DNA of 64,000 bases from Otatea glauca (lineage: Eukaryota; Streptophyta; Magnoliopsida; Poales; Poaceae). The translations under genes and the position numbers were made by a program. The notes beneath the pieces were generated by a model that worked only from the letters and a program-made list of their open reading frames with translations, did no database searches and had not been told where the DNA came from. The stretch lies in assembly GCA_036346275.1 (NCBI GenBank), contig CM070725.1:34410104-34474103 (forward strand), written 5' to 3'. Every line of letters starts with the position of its first letter. Position 1 is the first letter of the stretch. Below are positions 52,585 to 64,000 of the stretch, one piece after another.

Positions 52585-55560
52585 ATGGCGATGGATAAGT
52601 ATTCCACCAATCCTCCTATTTTCTCTGGAGTTGATTTTCCATTTTGGATGTCCCGGATGGAGTCATACACCATGGCAGAAAGTGAAACTCCCGTATGAGG
52701 TTCCTGCTGATGAAAACGTCACGGTCGGCAATATGGCTGACGTTGAGGCGAACGCTAAGGCAATGAACATCCTTATACAAGGTCTTAGTTGCAGTGAGTA
52801 TGATAAGATTTTTCACCTCCGTTCTGCTAATCAGATTTGGGTAACCCTCGATGCTTACCATGAGGGCACCACTCAAATCAAAACGGTGAGACAGGATCAA
52901 TTCACGCGTGAGTACAACAAGTTTGAACAACATGCTGGTGAGAGTCTCGACGAGTGCTTTGGTCATTTTACGAAGATTTTAAAGACCTCCGAACAGTCGG
53001 TTGCATATACCCTGACTCGGATATTACTTGACATTTGTTGACCACCCTCGATCTTCGAGTTTGAGAGATGAAGGTGACCACCATCAAGGACACTACCGAC
53101 TTGTCGACACTAACTCTTGACGGGCTTTATTCCTGAATCAGGACTCATGAGATTGACATCGTCTCTTGCAAGACGAAATCTCAGTCGATGGCCTTGGTCA
53201 CCAATCCCACTGGATCCACTTCGAATTTTCCTACTGGTTTTCCCTCTCCGCCCTTTTGCGAGCTAAGCGATGACCAACTGAAATTTATTCCAGAAAATGA
53301 GCTTGCTCTTTTGGCTCACAAATTTTCCCATGCCTACAAAAGGGTGAGAGAGGGGAAGATAGATGGCACGATCATCTGCTTCGAGTGTGGTGTGGCCCCA
53401 ACCACATTCGAGCGAACTGCCCCAAGCTGGAGAAGGGCAAGATTTACACTGGCGGTTCGGGCAAGAACGACTACACCGACAAGAACTGCAACAAGAAGCC
53501 TCCAGTTCGTGATCCAGTGCATGAAAAGAAGTGCCGCAACTTCTCGAAGAACAAGAAGCGATGAAGGTGAGGATGATGCGCAAGAAAATAAAGGTGGCGA
53601 TGACTTCACCGGCATGTGCTTCATGGCAGACGCCAACGGCATCAGCGACTCCGAGCTCTACAGCGACACGGACGAGGTACCCTCCTATGACCAGCTCAAT
53701 GAAGCTTTCTGCAAACTAGGAAAATTTTATGCTAGAGTTAGAGCTAGGTGTATCGAGCTTGAGAAGGAAGTAGGTACCTTGACTCGGGATTTGGCTTCTC
53801 TTAGATCTTCTCCCTCCCGAGTCACTGATGATTGTTCTTTGTATAATGCCCTGCTTGTGGAGCTAGAGAACCTAAGGACTATGCATGATAGTGTTGTCTG
53901 AGCTAGATAGTCTTAGGTTGAAGAATGCTAGTAATGAATCTGTTAATGCTATGTCTTTAGATGCTAGTTTTCTTCATGCTCACTCTATTCCCTCATGTGA
54001 AAATTGGCCTAAATTACTTGCTGAGATTGATGACATGAGCACTCATCTTAGGAAGCTCTCAACTAGAAATGATGAACTTGAAATGCATGCTTCTAAGGAC
54101 CTAGTTAGCTCATGTGAGGGCTGTAAGCAACTAAAACTTGACAATGAATCTTTAATGTCAAGTGTGATAAACTTGCTAAGGACTTACTAGTTAAGTCACA
54201 AGAAAGTTGCTTGCGATGTTCTGTGATTGAGGGGGATTTGGATGAAATTCAAGTTGAATTTAGGAAGAAACTTGAAGCCCAGACCCTTAGGATTAGAAAT
54301 TCCCTTTGCATTTTTGTGAGGTCTTCAAAGTTGAGGCAGCCGTTTCTTCTTCCTCTTCCCCATGTTCTTCCTGTGCCTCTCTCTTCCAGGAGTGTGACTA
54401 TGTTATGAGCAATCTTGAGAAGTTCATAGGAGGCAAGAAGAAGCTCAATCTCATTCTAGATCAATTCAAGATTAGCCGATCTAATCAGGGTCTAGGATTT
54501 GACTACTTGGAGCACGCTCAGGCGCATCCTCCCACCATTGTGCGTGGCTCCAAGAGTGGTGAGATAGTGGTAGCTCCTAGGGTGAGTACCACTGTGTTTA
54601 GATCTGCTGGAGTTGTCCATAGGATCTCTGATCAGAAGGTTGCTCCTCCTGCTACTTCTGCCTCTGGTAAGGCGAAGTATACATGCATCTTTTGTCGAAG
54701 GATGGACATTTGGTAGATTTCTGCTTCAGGCGCGCCAAGATCACAAGGCGCGAGCATGTTGCTGCTCTTAGGGTTATTCAGGGTCATCCCCAGACTCTGA
54801 GTGCTCCTAACGCACACATTGCTACTAGACAAGTTAGAAAGTCGCCTGTTTTTGGGCAGCGTTCAGGACTCGATTTTCATGCTGTTCAGACGAGTTTTCG
54901 TCCTATAGCTGCTCGTGGTCAGTATTTTCACCGTCCTTTTGATATTCCTCGTGGTTCTCATCGAGGTAGATATCAATGGCGTGAGGTGTTTTCTAGTAGG
55001 AGATTTAAGCAGCCTCATTTGGATAGTCCGGCCTTTGCACCACGGCGAGGCAACCCAGTTTCAGCTCCTAGATTTTTGCTAGAGCTGCTTCGGATATTGT
55101 GAGAGTAGAGCATCAGAGAGACACTAGAGTCCAGTCTTTTGTTCCTGTGGCTGGTACTTCGAGACGCGGTGTGATTCAGTATTGGGTACCCAGATCCGCT
55201 CTTGTTTGTCCCAGTACTGAGTCATCTCTCTCTCTTTGTTGTGGACACAGGTCCGTAGGATGGGGAAAGGAGAGGTTTGGATTGTTGACTCCGGTTGTTC
55301 TTGCTATATGACCGTAGACTCTCGTTTGTTCTCTTCCCTAGTACGAGCTCCTGGTGATGAGTTGATCACTTTTGGGGATGCTTCTACAGGTAGAGTCATT
55401 GCAAAAGTTACCGTCTGCATTAATGACAATTTCCTTCTTAAAGACATGGCCTTAGTGAGTAAGCTACAATATAATTTGCTTTCTGTCTCTTAGCTTATCG
55501 ATGACTCTTTCGAGGCAAGCTTCAAGAGTTGTGCACATCATGGTTATTGCAGATTTACAC
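52585..55560 (+). pseudogene. Sirevirus-like gag and protease
   Basis: Gag starts at ATG 52585 (MAMDKYSTNPPIFSGVDFPF) and shifts frame near 52640 (NMADVEANAKAMNILIQGL, KIFHLRSANQIWVTLDAYH). A CCHC-like knuckle near 53378 (CFECG) is broken by a shift. A long coiled coil follows (53650-54400; FCKLGKFYARVRARCIELEK), then a second knuckle CIFCRRMDIW / DGHLVDFC near 54690. Protease: GEVWIVDSGCSCYMTVD at about 55270-55310, catalytic DSG intact, then YNLLSVS and SQLIDDSFE. Similarity ends near 55530; integrase and RT are absent. A long coiled coil in gag is typical of Sireviruses. Confidence 0.8.
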
Positions 55561-55896
55561 CTTGCAAGTCCTCAATCATTGAAGAGGGTCATATCAAATA
55601 GAAGAGCACAACCTTACAAATAGGTGATCATATAGTATATATACACCTCCAAATTTGCTTGTTCTCTAGTTGGCAATAATCCTTGACAAAAATGAAAATA
55701 CTGCAAGATTGACATAGGGAAAATATGTCCAGACAAAACCCTTTTTAATTGTTGATTTCCTTGTTCTAAACAATACTCTTAAATTTACTTTCTTTCCTTT
55801 TCTACGACTGTCTGTGAATTATCTATTTACCAACTTGCCTGATCTTTGAAGATCTAACACAATCTAGTTAAAAAAGAAGATGAGCCCCCTCATTCC

Positions 55897-56190
55897 TTGT
55901 CATTGAATGGATCTAATGAGCTGAACATACGAAAATCAAGATGCGGTCCAAGAGGGCTAAGTAAAAGACCCCAGAGCCAATATATCATCACGACAGTCGA
56001 TCCGCAGGATGGGGCCCCTACCGCACCTCCTAAGGCAGCGGTAGCATTCCGGACATTGTGCGGGATAGTTAGACAGGAAAGGGTCCCCATCACCTATCCA
56101 TCATAGAGGTCACTGATAGATGAGGAGCGCGATAACCTGGTGACAGAAATTTTCGCATCGTTCGAGCTCCTAGAAGATGCCATGCACGCA
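55897..56190 (+). pseudogene. TNP1-like (Transposase_24) fragment of a third CACTA
   Basis: The frame from 55897 reads SRCGPRGLSKRPQSQYIITT, then FRTLCGIVRQERVPITYPS; after a TAG at 56104-56106 the same frame continues DEERDNLVTEIFASFELLED. This is the opening pattern of TNP1/Ptta proteins in grasses and resembles 26464-26690 of the first CACTA. The Sirevirus-like LTR at 56201 cuts it. The unassigned stretch before it (55560-55896) shows no feature. Confidence 0.45.
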
Positions 56191-56200
56191 CTGTGACGGT

Positions 56201-58024
56201 TGTAAGGATCAAGTTGGCCTAGAGGGGGGGGGGGTGAATAGGCAACTTTAAAACTTTTTATAATTATTATTATGAAAAACTTCCTCAATAAAAATGCAGA
56301 AATGGAAGCAGTTAGAATAAAAGTCCAGAACAACACTTGTTCAAGAAAACTTTGTAAGAAGGGGAATTTCGAAAGAGAAACTATATTGAGAATAAAGAGA
56401 AATAAAAACAAACACAGGAGAACACAATGATTTTTCACTGAGGTCCAGAGATCACTCCTACGTCCCCGTTGGAGCACTTCCTCAGAAGTATTGCTCCACC
56501 AAACAGCCAATCTCAATGGCTTTTGGTTTTCCAATATCTTGACTCTTTCACTACTCCAGTGAGGTGAGTCTCAAACCTTTCACAACAATGGTGGCCTTCC
56601 ACAATCACTGTTGGATAGGTTGCACCAACAACTTCTCCAACCGTCTAGGAACAGCCAGTTCCAAGAGCAATAGACTATCCACAAGCCCTATCTCTTGGTT
56701 CAGTAGCTAGATGCAAACTAGACTTAGCTTGGAGCAAGCACTCTAAATATTTAGAATGAGTGTTTGTGATTTTCTGAGTTGAAGTTCAAAACTCTTTGAT
56801 GGAATGAAACTCAGGAATTCTAAAGATCAAAGAGTTGTATAGGATTTGAATGATGTCAAAGATGTTCAGGATATTAAAAAAGTGAATGTGCAAAAGCTCT
56901 GTATCACATTTGTGAACACATGCATTCTATATATAGACCTCGAACAGAATACCGCTACTCTCGCCATTTGTCTGGGGTTGGTAGGATAGATGGGGTAGGT
57001 CAACTGCTGCCTTTTTGAAAGAATTTCTATGGTGTATGAACCATAAGTCAAACTACACACACGCTGGACCGAATATTTTGATCCGGGGTACATAGTCTTG
57101 AGAGGCGTTGTTGAACTCAGAATGACCTATTTATGCCAGACCGAAAAATTGGTCCGTCGTACACATGCATTGTTTAGCTTTGATACTAGAAAGACAATGC
57201 TTGTGCCGGACCGAAAAAGTTGGTCCGGTGAACACATGATTTGTTTCTTTTGAGTACCAGCAAATGACGTTTGCGTCGGACCAAAAAGTTGGTCCGCCGT
57301 ACATGAGAAAACACTGGTTTTATCAGAGTTTAACAAGTTTGCGCCGGACCGAAAAAGTTGGTCCGACGTACATGGAATTTTAGTCTGTATCGACTTCATA
57401 TTTCTGGTTAAAATAAATTTTAACACAGACTAGAATTTTATTTAGAGTGAAAATATAACATTATGTCGGACTAAATTTTAGAAAGAATTCAGATTTGGTC
57501 CGACGAATAATAGTTATACTTGGTTGAAAAGAATCAAAGAAGAGCTCTTAACATCGGACTGAAAAAGTCGGTCCGGCGTACATGGAGTAAGCTCGGTACA
57601 GATGATTCTCAGCGTCGGACCGAAAATATCGGTCCGGCGTACAAGTTGTACGCTCGGTTAGAATTTTGAACTTAGGATCTTTGAGCGCGAGTAAAAGAAG
57701 TTTGGTTCAGAGAGAATTGTTTTGGCTAACAAGATAAAACTCTGATTTTTGAGTGAGAAATATTAGAAGTCCTATGCTCCAAGTAATCTTAGTGATTTTG
57801 CATATGATCCAAGATCATTTCTTATGAAGAATCCCTCTTAATAGTACGGTTATTCTAGCTATGTGACTTGAATCAACTCCCAAGTCAAAGCTACAAATAA
57901 AAGCCTTAGCCTTGTTCTTCAGGAATAGCATTTGTAAGCTTGTACTGAGTATGCTTCTTGATCATCAACACCAAAACCTACAAAATAAGTATAATAAAAA
58001 TAACAGGGTGCCTAGATGCTCTCA
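56201..58024 (-). mobile_element. Sirevirus-like 3' LTR
   Basis: 1824 bp. Plus-strand start TGTAAGGATCAAGTTGGCC...GGGGTGAATAGGC, end CCTAGATGCTCTCA, directly followed on the minus-strand side by the polypurine tract CCAAAAAGGGGGAGAT. It holds an array of palindromes (57050-57650) and the CCTCTTAATAGTACGG block (57834-57849). The partner 5' LTR would lie to the right of the window. Confidence 0.8.
57050..57650. repeat. Array of CGGACCGAAAAAGTTGGTCCG palindromes in the LTR
   Basis: Seven to eight copies at about 57063, 57139, 57205, 57274, 57341, 57555 and 57615, spacing near 67 bp for the first five. Arms CGGACC / GGTCCG surround an A-rich centre, usually followed by the tail CGTACATG. Palindromic arrays in LTRs have been described for Sireviruses. 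Confidence 0.85.
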
Positions 58025-58515
58025 ATCTCCCCCTTTTTGGTGATTGATGACAATATTTCTGATTTTATACTTAGAGAGCTAGCAAGGTTACTTATTTCTT
58101 ATCCTGTAGATAAAAGCTAGTCTGATAGAACAAATAAGTAGTTTAAACGACTCAAGTATTTTATACTCCCCCTGAATGAATGCATGAAATGAAATTCAAT
58201 TAACTTCAGAAACATTCAAGAAATTCAATTTAATACGTGAAGCAAATTCAGAAGCATTCAGGATAGTTTTTTTAGATATCAAAAAGATTCGAGAAAAGCA
58301 AATGCATAAAGCAAAGTCCATAAAAGACTTGAGTTTTTGTATAACAGATTCTTCTTCTTATAACAAGCTTAGATAGATTAATAAGAGACGAGTTTCTACA
58401 GAGTGAACTATTCTGATCTTTAGCCCTTTTTAACCAAGATGATCTTCTCCCCCCCCTTAAACTAACTCAATTTTAACTAAGCTATTCTTCTCCCCCTTTG
58501 GCATCAATAGCCAAA
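58025..58515 (-). other. Region with multiple polypurine tracts
   Basis: Minus-strand G-rich purine runs occur at 58028-58040 (AAAAAGGGGGAGA), 58166-58175, 58446-58460 and 58487-58500 (CCAAAGGGGGAGA). Repeated polypurine tracts between env-like ORF and 3' LTR are a known mark of Sireviruses. No coding frame here. Confidence 0.7.
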
Positions 58516-58519
58516 AAGG

Positions 58520-61500
58520 TTACTTCTTGCGCTTTGAAAAAGTCCTTTTCAGCATACTTGCCATTCTGGAACTTGTGCTTCTTCTTGGAGGGGAAGACGA
58601 TGATTGCTTTTGGTCTTTGACAGAGAGAGGAGTAGCCATAGCTTGATCATGACAACTAGGATAATCAGGATCACCAGGATGAGGGTTGAACGTGAGTTCA
58701 CTGAGGTCTTGCTGGACATTTCTGATTAGCTCTTGAGTTTCATCAGACTTATCCAATAAGAGCTGTGCAATTTGTTCCTAATTAGATACCAAATTATTTC
58801 TAGCATCTTCAGTGTAGTCCCGAAGATAATCAAACATATCTCCTTGCCAATCCAAACAACTGCCAATCTTTTCAAAGTTCTTGTATACATTTTGAGCAAA
58901 CTTGTCAACCTTTGCATTTTGAGCATTCTGCTTTTTGTTGAGATCATACATTTTGTCCTTGATCACAAGCTGTTCAGTTTTGATCTCTCCTAACCACTTC
59001 CTCATATCCCATTGGTTTCCTTTGATCATATCAAACCTTTTATAAGTTTCATTTCTGAGATTTTCTTGGTCTTGATAGATCTTTTGCAGTATTTCTTGTT
59101 GCTGTTGATTTGCTGCCATTAGTTCACTGTGTCTGTGTGCTGTCAATCTTCTTTCTTCTTCAAAGTTCTCTTGAGCAAGTCTGAGGTCAGAGTTGTATTG
59201 TTGCTCAAAGGAAATGAACCAACCTGGCTGAGAATCCCACCAAGATGGTTGTTGACCAAAATCATGAGTGGACTCAGGTTCAGCAAAATGAGAATAATGA
59301 GAGTCTTCATCTGATTGCTGAGAGGATGTTGGCATAGGACCCTGAGGTGGCCTAGAACCACCTGCTTCATGCTCATGAGTTGCTGAAGGAAATTTTTGAG
59401 ATTCCATGAACCTAGCTGCTGCAGCTAGTTCTTGCAAATTTTGTATTTCTTCATCTTCATGATGAGATTCATAGCTTACAAGAATCTCAGTGCCTTCATG
59501 CTGTCCAAAAATCTGATGACTCAAACTCTCAGAGTCATAACCTAATATTTCTGTAGGTGTATGAGTATAGGCTGGAGAAAATTGTTCCTGAGTATGATAG
59601 CTATGACTTGGATCTCTACCAACATCATCTGAACTTGCATGAATCTCAGTATCCTCTTGAGCACTTGGCTTATGAACCACTGGAAGTGGAGAAGGAAGTC
59701 TAGCTGGCTGTCGGGACCCGAATTTGCAAATCCGGACCCTCTGTGTATACCGCACTAGTCCAGGATCACGCTAGTGCACACAGGCTCAACATAGATGCTA
59801 TCATAGTCATACACAGAGAAATATAGCATAACTTCAATAATTAATAATAGCTGTTGTCTTACATGAATCTGCCTCACAGGCTTAATTAAAAGTATCAATG
59901 AGTAGCAATGAAATAAAATAAACGCAGATGGCGCCGATTCGCCACAAGCAACCGAGGAGGCTCGCACCTAAGCATTTGCATCCAAGTAATCTTCCTCCAC
60001 GAAAGGCGAGATTCTTCCTCTTCCGGTTGTTGTTGGGGTGAGTACATAAAGCACTCAACAAGTTGTGCATAACAATGCAAGTCTAATATTCTATATGCTT
60101 GGCTTAATCCAAAGGAATGGCTAATATGGCTATTTTGCAATAAAGCAAAGATTTAACAAGAATATAATAAATAGATTGGAAAGCAGTAAAACAAATACAG
60201 TAATTAATAAATTCGGTATTTCTGAAATACACCAAGTTCCTAATCAATTTCCACCCTCCATGGCACCTTGCCATCCCAATAGGTTTTTGTTTAACAAAAG
60301 TCTAACCCTTAACTGTAATTCCCGAGCATTGCCCAATATCGTGAGCATGGCTATTCGAATAGATTGTACACTCTGCAGAGGTTATGCACTTTACCCACAC
60401 GATACAACCAAACACCACCAAGGCGAGTGATCGTAACAAAGCCTTTACAATACTACACCTAGACCCAAGATCGCTCGCTAAGGTTTCAACATCAAGGGTT
60501 AAACCACCACAACAGGCCCCCTCTTGCGCCATGTGAGTTAAACCAGTAACCGGACTCACTATTCACCACGACAAGATCAAATCTAGGTTTCACAAATTAT
60601 TCACTAGGTTGTCCCATTCCGCACATGTGGTTGCAAGAAGGACTCAGTCAAAGGCTTGCAAGGTTAAGTCCTTAAGGTGATTAAGGCAAGACTTCCACAT
60701 ACCCCGCCAACCCCGCCCACCTTGGCACACTGCTCCTTACCACTTGCCCCAATCTAAAATCATTACCACCCGGTTGATTACCAAGCACCACATGCCATCA
60801 ACATTTCAATCTAGATGTGTGACCTCCTCGCCACTACAACTTGATATCACTGTGTGACGACACATGACACACCAATTCATAAACATTGTTCCATATTCCA
60901 TTAGTCAAGATTAAGTATCAACATTCGGACACATGTGATGACGTGGCATGGCTAAGCAATCTATGACGGTCTAACTAGCCCAGGTTGATTAGCAATATTA
61001 ACCAACTATAATTCCACATCCTAGGGTGACAAATAGATCATAGCATAAAATTGACAAGGTATGATTTAATTCAAATAGGCATATTATCTAATTCCCAGAT
61101 TAATTGAAATCATTTATACATATAAAATATCATGCATAAAGTTTAAGAGATAAAATAGCAATTTTAGTGAAAATTAGGTGCAACATGATCAAAGCACAAC
61201 TTGCCTTGGAGTAGGTGCTGGTCTTGATCTGAGCTTGGGTCTTGGAGCGATGAATCTTCCTCCGGATCACCGAGCAGTTCAACGTCTACGCGAAACGATG
61301 CCAAAATAGCAAATAAACACCAAAACAGAGAGCAACCAAACTCCAAAAATAAAATACAATTCACCAATAAATAGATCTTGATTTTACAAATTTTTAGAAA
61401 TTTGAATCACTCAAATTCGAGTTAAAATGCAAAAGATATAGCCTTTTGTAGTTTGAATAACATCAAAATACGAGAAAATAGAATTTCGATTTTTCGAATT

Positions 61501-63971
61501 ATTTTCTATTGGAAAAGATCTTTATTGCGCAACGACGTCACCGACTCGAACCAATCAGCGATGACACGTCGCTCGTCCATGGACTCGGTCCACGGACCGC
61601 CGTCCACCGTGGACGTGGCCCACGGCGCCCGCACCACGCGCCCGACACGCGGCGCAGACGATCGGTCGCGAACGCCGCCGCGCCGATGCTCGACACGCGC
61701 ACACATCCGGCGACGATCCAACGGCTAACGCCTAACGCACACGCGCGCGCGATCTCAACCGAACAAACTCGATCCAACGGCCGACGCTACCCGAGCCGCA
61801 TCGCTCTTACCGAGACGTGGCGCGATCGCAGCGGTCCGACGAAGATCCAACGGCTGATGAAGCTTCCCGACGAAGATGGCAGCACGGTGGCGGTCTAGCA
61901 CCGGAGCGGAAGACGACAACCACCCGAACGGCGTTCCGGCGTGACTCCGGCGGGATGAAGTGGCTACCCTGATGCGGCTTGACGCGACGAGCCCGGATCT
62001 GGAGCCGATTCGGCGAACGGCGGCTTGACGGAGAAGCAAACTAAAGAAAACGACCGGTGGCGCTACGAAAAACTGCGGCGAGCTCTATTGCACGGGCGAC
62101 GGCGACTCGACGGCGAAGACTAGAGCGACTGGAAGCGCAAGGCGATGAGGAACCTCGGGTGCAGCCCACGCCTTTTATAGCCTCGGCAAACGCCCAGAAA
62201 AAGCAACCCTAAAATCACGCGGCGGCGACGGCAAGCGGCGGCGGATTCGGAAACCGAATCGGAGACGACGACCGAGAGCCGTCCGATCTGCAACGAGAGG
62301 CCACGATTAGATCTCGACCGATCCAATCCAATCCGCACCTTCCAAAATCAACGGATGCGATCAAATCTTCCCAAACCAACACCGCATGATCTTAACCGCA
62401 CGATCTTGATCTAACGGCTGGCGCGCGGGGCGGCGATGAAGCAGGCTGAACGGGCCGCACGCACTGGGCTCACGCACGCATAGTGCTGGGCTTGGCCCAG
62501 TACTGTTCCAAGATTTTTCAAAAGCTTTTTGAATTAAAATAATTCCCGAAATTAGATTAATTCATTTAAGGCAATTAAAATATCAGGAAAAATCCAGGAA
62601 AATTCTCATAAATACTTTGAAACATTCTGAACTCAAATAAAATATTTTTGACAAAACTTCATATTATTTTTATCTATATATAATTAGTTTTCACCAAAGG
62701 TTCAATATACTTAATTAAAATAAATTCAAATAATTTCTGGAAAATCCAATAAATTCAGAAAATCACCAAAATGCACATAAGTGAAATTATAGGCCAAATT
62801 TTGGGATGTTACACTGGCCTTTCATCTTGAGCAGCTGGCTTGGGCATTTTGTATTGCTTTGGTCTAGAGTTAAAGTTCCTGTCCATCTCAAGCTGGGAGA
62901 TGATTCCTTGAGCCAAAAACATCTGAGTGATTTGCATGGCAAAAGGGAGAGGACTGCCCATTTTTCTATAAATAGCTTCTTCCATCTCTCCAAAAATATA
63001 ATATGTCAGATCAATGGGTTGTCTTGACAGAATGAGATGTAGCAACCAAGCAAGACATGGAGTTACTCCCTCTTTGTATCCAGTCTTAGGGTAAATTGTG
63101 TCTAAGGATCAAGAGCAGAGCTTTGGCTTCGGCAGACAAACAATGAACTCTATTAGCATTAAACCCAGCCTCATGGATATCTCTGTAGATGTGAGTAGAT
63201 ACATGCAAATCAGTCACCAATCTATCTCCATCTATTTCCAGGAAACATCCTATCATGAATCCTAGTTCTGTTTAGCAGAGAACTTGAGGCTCCAATAGCA
63301 GCTTCAAACTGAGGTGATCTCACAATAGTAAACAAAATATAGTGCCTGTTCTTGTTTATTAACAGAGATGCATAAAATTCCAATATTTTGCTTTCATTCC
63401 AAGCTAGCCCAATAGAAGACATTAGTGCAGCAAGGCCAGGAGTTGACCTTACACAATCTAAAGTTCTATTTGATACTAGGACTGAGCAAATCTGGTTCCA
63501 GTCCACATATTGATGCTTGCACAGGGCTGACAGAGATTTACCGTTCTTATTTTTCCTGTTTTTGTACCCTAGGAATATGTTTTTCTGAAAGGGGGTGATA
63601 AATTGCTCATTTAAGGGGGGTATCAAAGGAAAACCAAATCTTTTCTGGAACCAATCTTACTGATCTTAGTTTCTTCCCCCTAGGGTACCTAGCTCATACC
63701 CAACAATCATGTTAGTTTCACTAGAGAGCTCTATTTCTTCATCTGAGGATATGTTTGTACCAGGCTCATAGTCACTGTCATCTGAAGAAGAAAGGGAATC
63801 ATGTGGCACAGGTTGTTTCCCCCTTTTTGGTGGTTTAGTAGTTACTTTCTTTACTACACCACCAGACTGCTGGGATTGACTGGATCTGTCTGTTTTTGCT
63901 TTCTTTTTCCCTTTGACTTTATCAGCAATTTTTCCAAGAAGACTTCTTTTGTCAGGATTATCAGAACTCAT
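58520..63971 (-). pseudogene. Env-like frame of the Sirevirus-like element, split by a solo LTR
   Basis: Starts at ATG 63971 (MSSDNPDKRSLLGKIADKVK), Lys/Ser-rich at first, with stops at 63668 and nearby. It continues 63626-63222, then in shifted frames to 62819, where a 3105-bp LTR interrupts it, and resumes at 59703, running to 58520. The second part is Gln/Glu-rich with a long coiled coil (59200-58800) and a basic C-terminus; one TAG lies near 58776. Position after pol and before the polypurine tracts matches the extra env-like frame known in some Sireviruses. No clear signal peptide or membrane span is visible, so an envelope role is not supported by sequence. Confidence 0.7.
59709..62813 (-). 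mobile_element. Solo LTR of 3.1 kb, probably gypsy (Tekay/Del-like)
   Basis: Plus strand starts TGTCGGGACCCG and ends TTTGGGATGTTACA; on the minus strand it begins TGTAACATCCCAAA and ends GGGTCCCGACA. TSD CTGGC at 59704-59708 and 62814-62818 is perfect. No PBS, gag or pol lies inside, so it is a single LTR left by recombination between two. The minus-strand U3-like part is AT-rich and the 61520-62480 part is GC-rich, with open frames on both strands that look compositional. Long LTRs starting TGTAACA fit chromovirus elements (inference). Confidence 0.88.
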
Positions 63972-64000
63972 CTTGACTCAGACTTCTTTTCAAAAGCAGA

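Noticed and set aside
61506..62338. GC-rich ORFs in the solo LTR
   Set aside because: Open in several frames on both strands; explained by base composition. The segment lies wholly inside one LTR with clean TSD.
1..64000. tRNA, rRNA or snoRNA genes
   Set aside because: I looked for conserved tRNA boxes and rRNA words by eye; the only tRNA-like words are retroelement primer binding sites.

Overview
The window looks like repeat-rich plant nuclear DNA, almost certainly from a grass. It holds grass-type nested LTR retrotransposons, including Ty3/gypsy elements of the kind that carry a long antisense reading frame, Ty1/copia elements of Sirevirus character, CACTA (En/Spm) transposons with TNP2-type transposases, and small non-autonomous DNA transposons. 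There are no rRNA or tRNA genes, no CRISPR array and no bacterial-style operon. I cannot name the species. I found no intact host gene. The one clear host locus is a malectin-like receptor-kinase gene on the minus strand, now broken into three pieces.

Layout. 1-3.2 kb: a gypsy 5' end (open gag frame, PBS, LTR) sits inside a Sirevirus-like LTR, which itself sits against a gypsy deletion derivative (1467-2720) and a copia RT fragment. 3.25-6.5 kb: a 3-kb Sirevirus-like LTR holding the most unusual feature of the window, an array of at least 17 hairpins with a constant ACACA loop and different stems. 7.77-8.16 kb: a MITE. 8.53-15.19 kb: a complete but decayed copia element (TSD TTATA). 16.2-18.6 kb: two more non-autonomous DNA elements with perfect 8-bp TSDs.

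20.2-35.7 kb: remains of the malectin-like gene. A 9.9-kb CACTA element (20411-30289, TSD ATG) sits inside one exon. It carries a TNP2 transposase pseudogene and a second gene combining a TNP1-like region with a Ulp1-like protease region. Next to it are another CACTA terminus (30404), a captured coiled-coil gene fragment, a 500-bp inverted repeat and a truncated copia element (32735-35053).

39.0-50.5 kb: a second CACTA element whose transposase is split by a 7.7-kb gypsy element (41480-49171, TSD ATATG). That gypsy lacks protease, RT and RNase H but keeps gag, integrase and a long antisense frame. 50.5-55.6 kb: a Sirevirus-like LTR, PBS and gag-protease. 55.9-64 kb: a TNP1-like fragment, then a minus-strand Sirevirus-like 3' end (LTR, polypurine tracts, env-like frame) whose env-like frame is split by a 3.1-kb solo LTR (TSD CTGGC).

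The genes do not work together as a pathway. The window is a record of successive insertions, and the target-site duplications and interrupted frames give the order of events. Domain and clade names are assigned by reading the translated sequence, with no database search.
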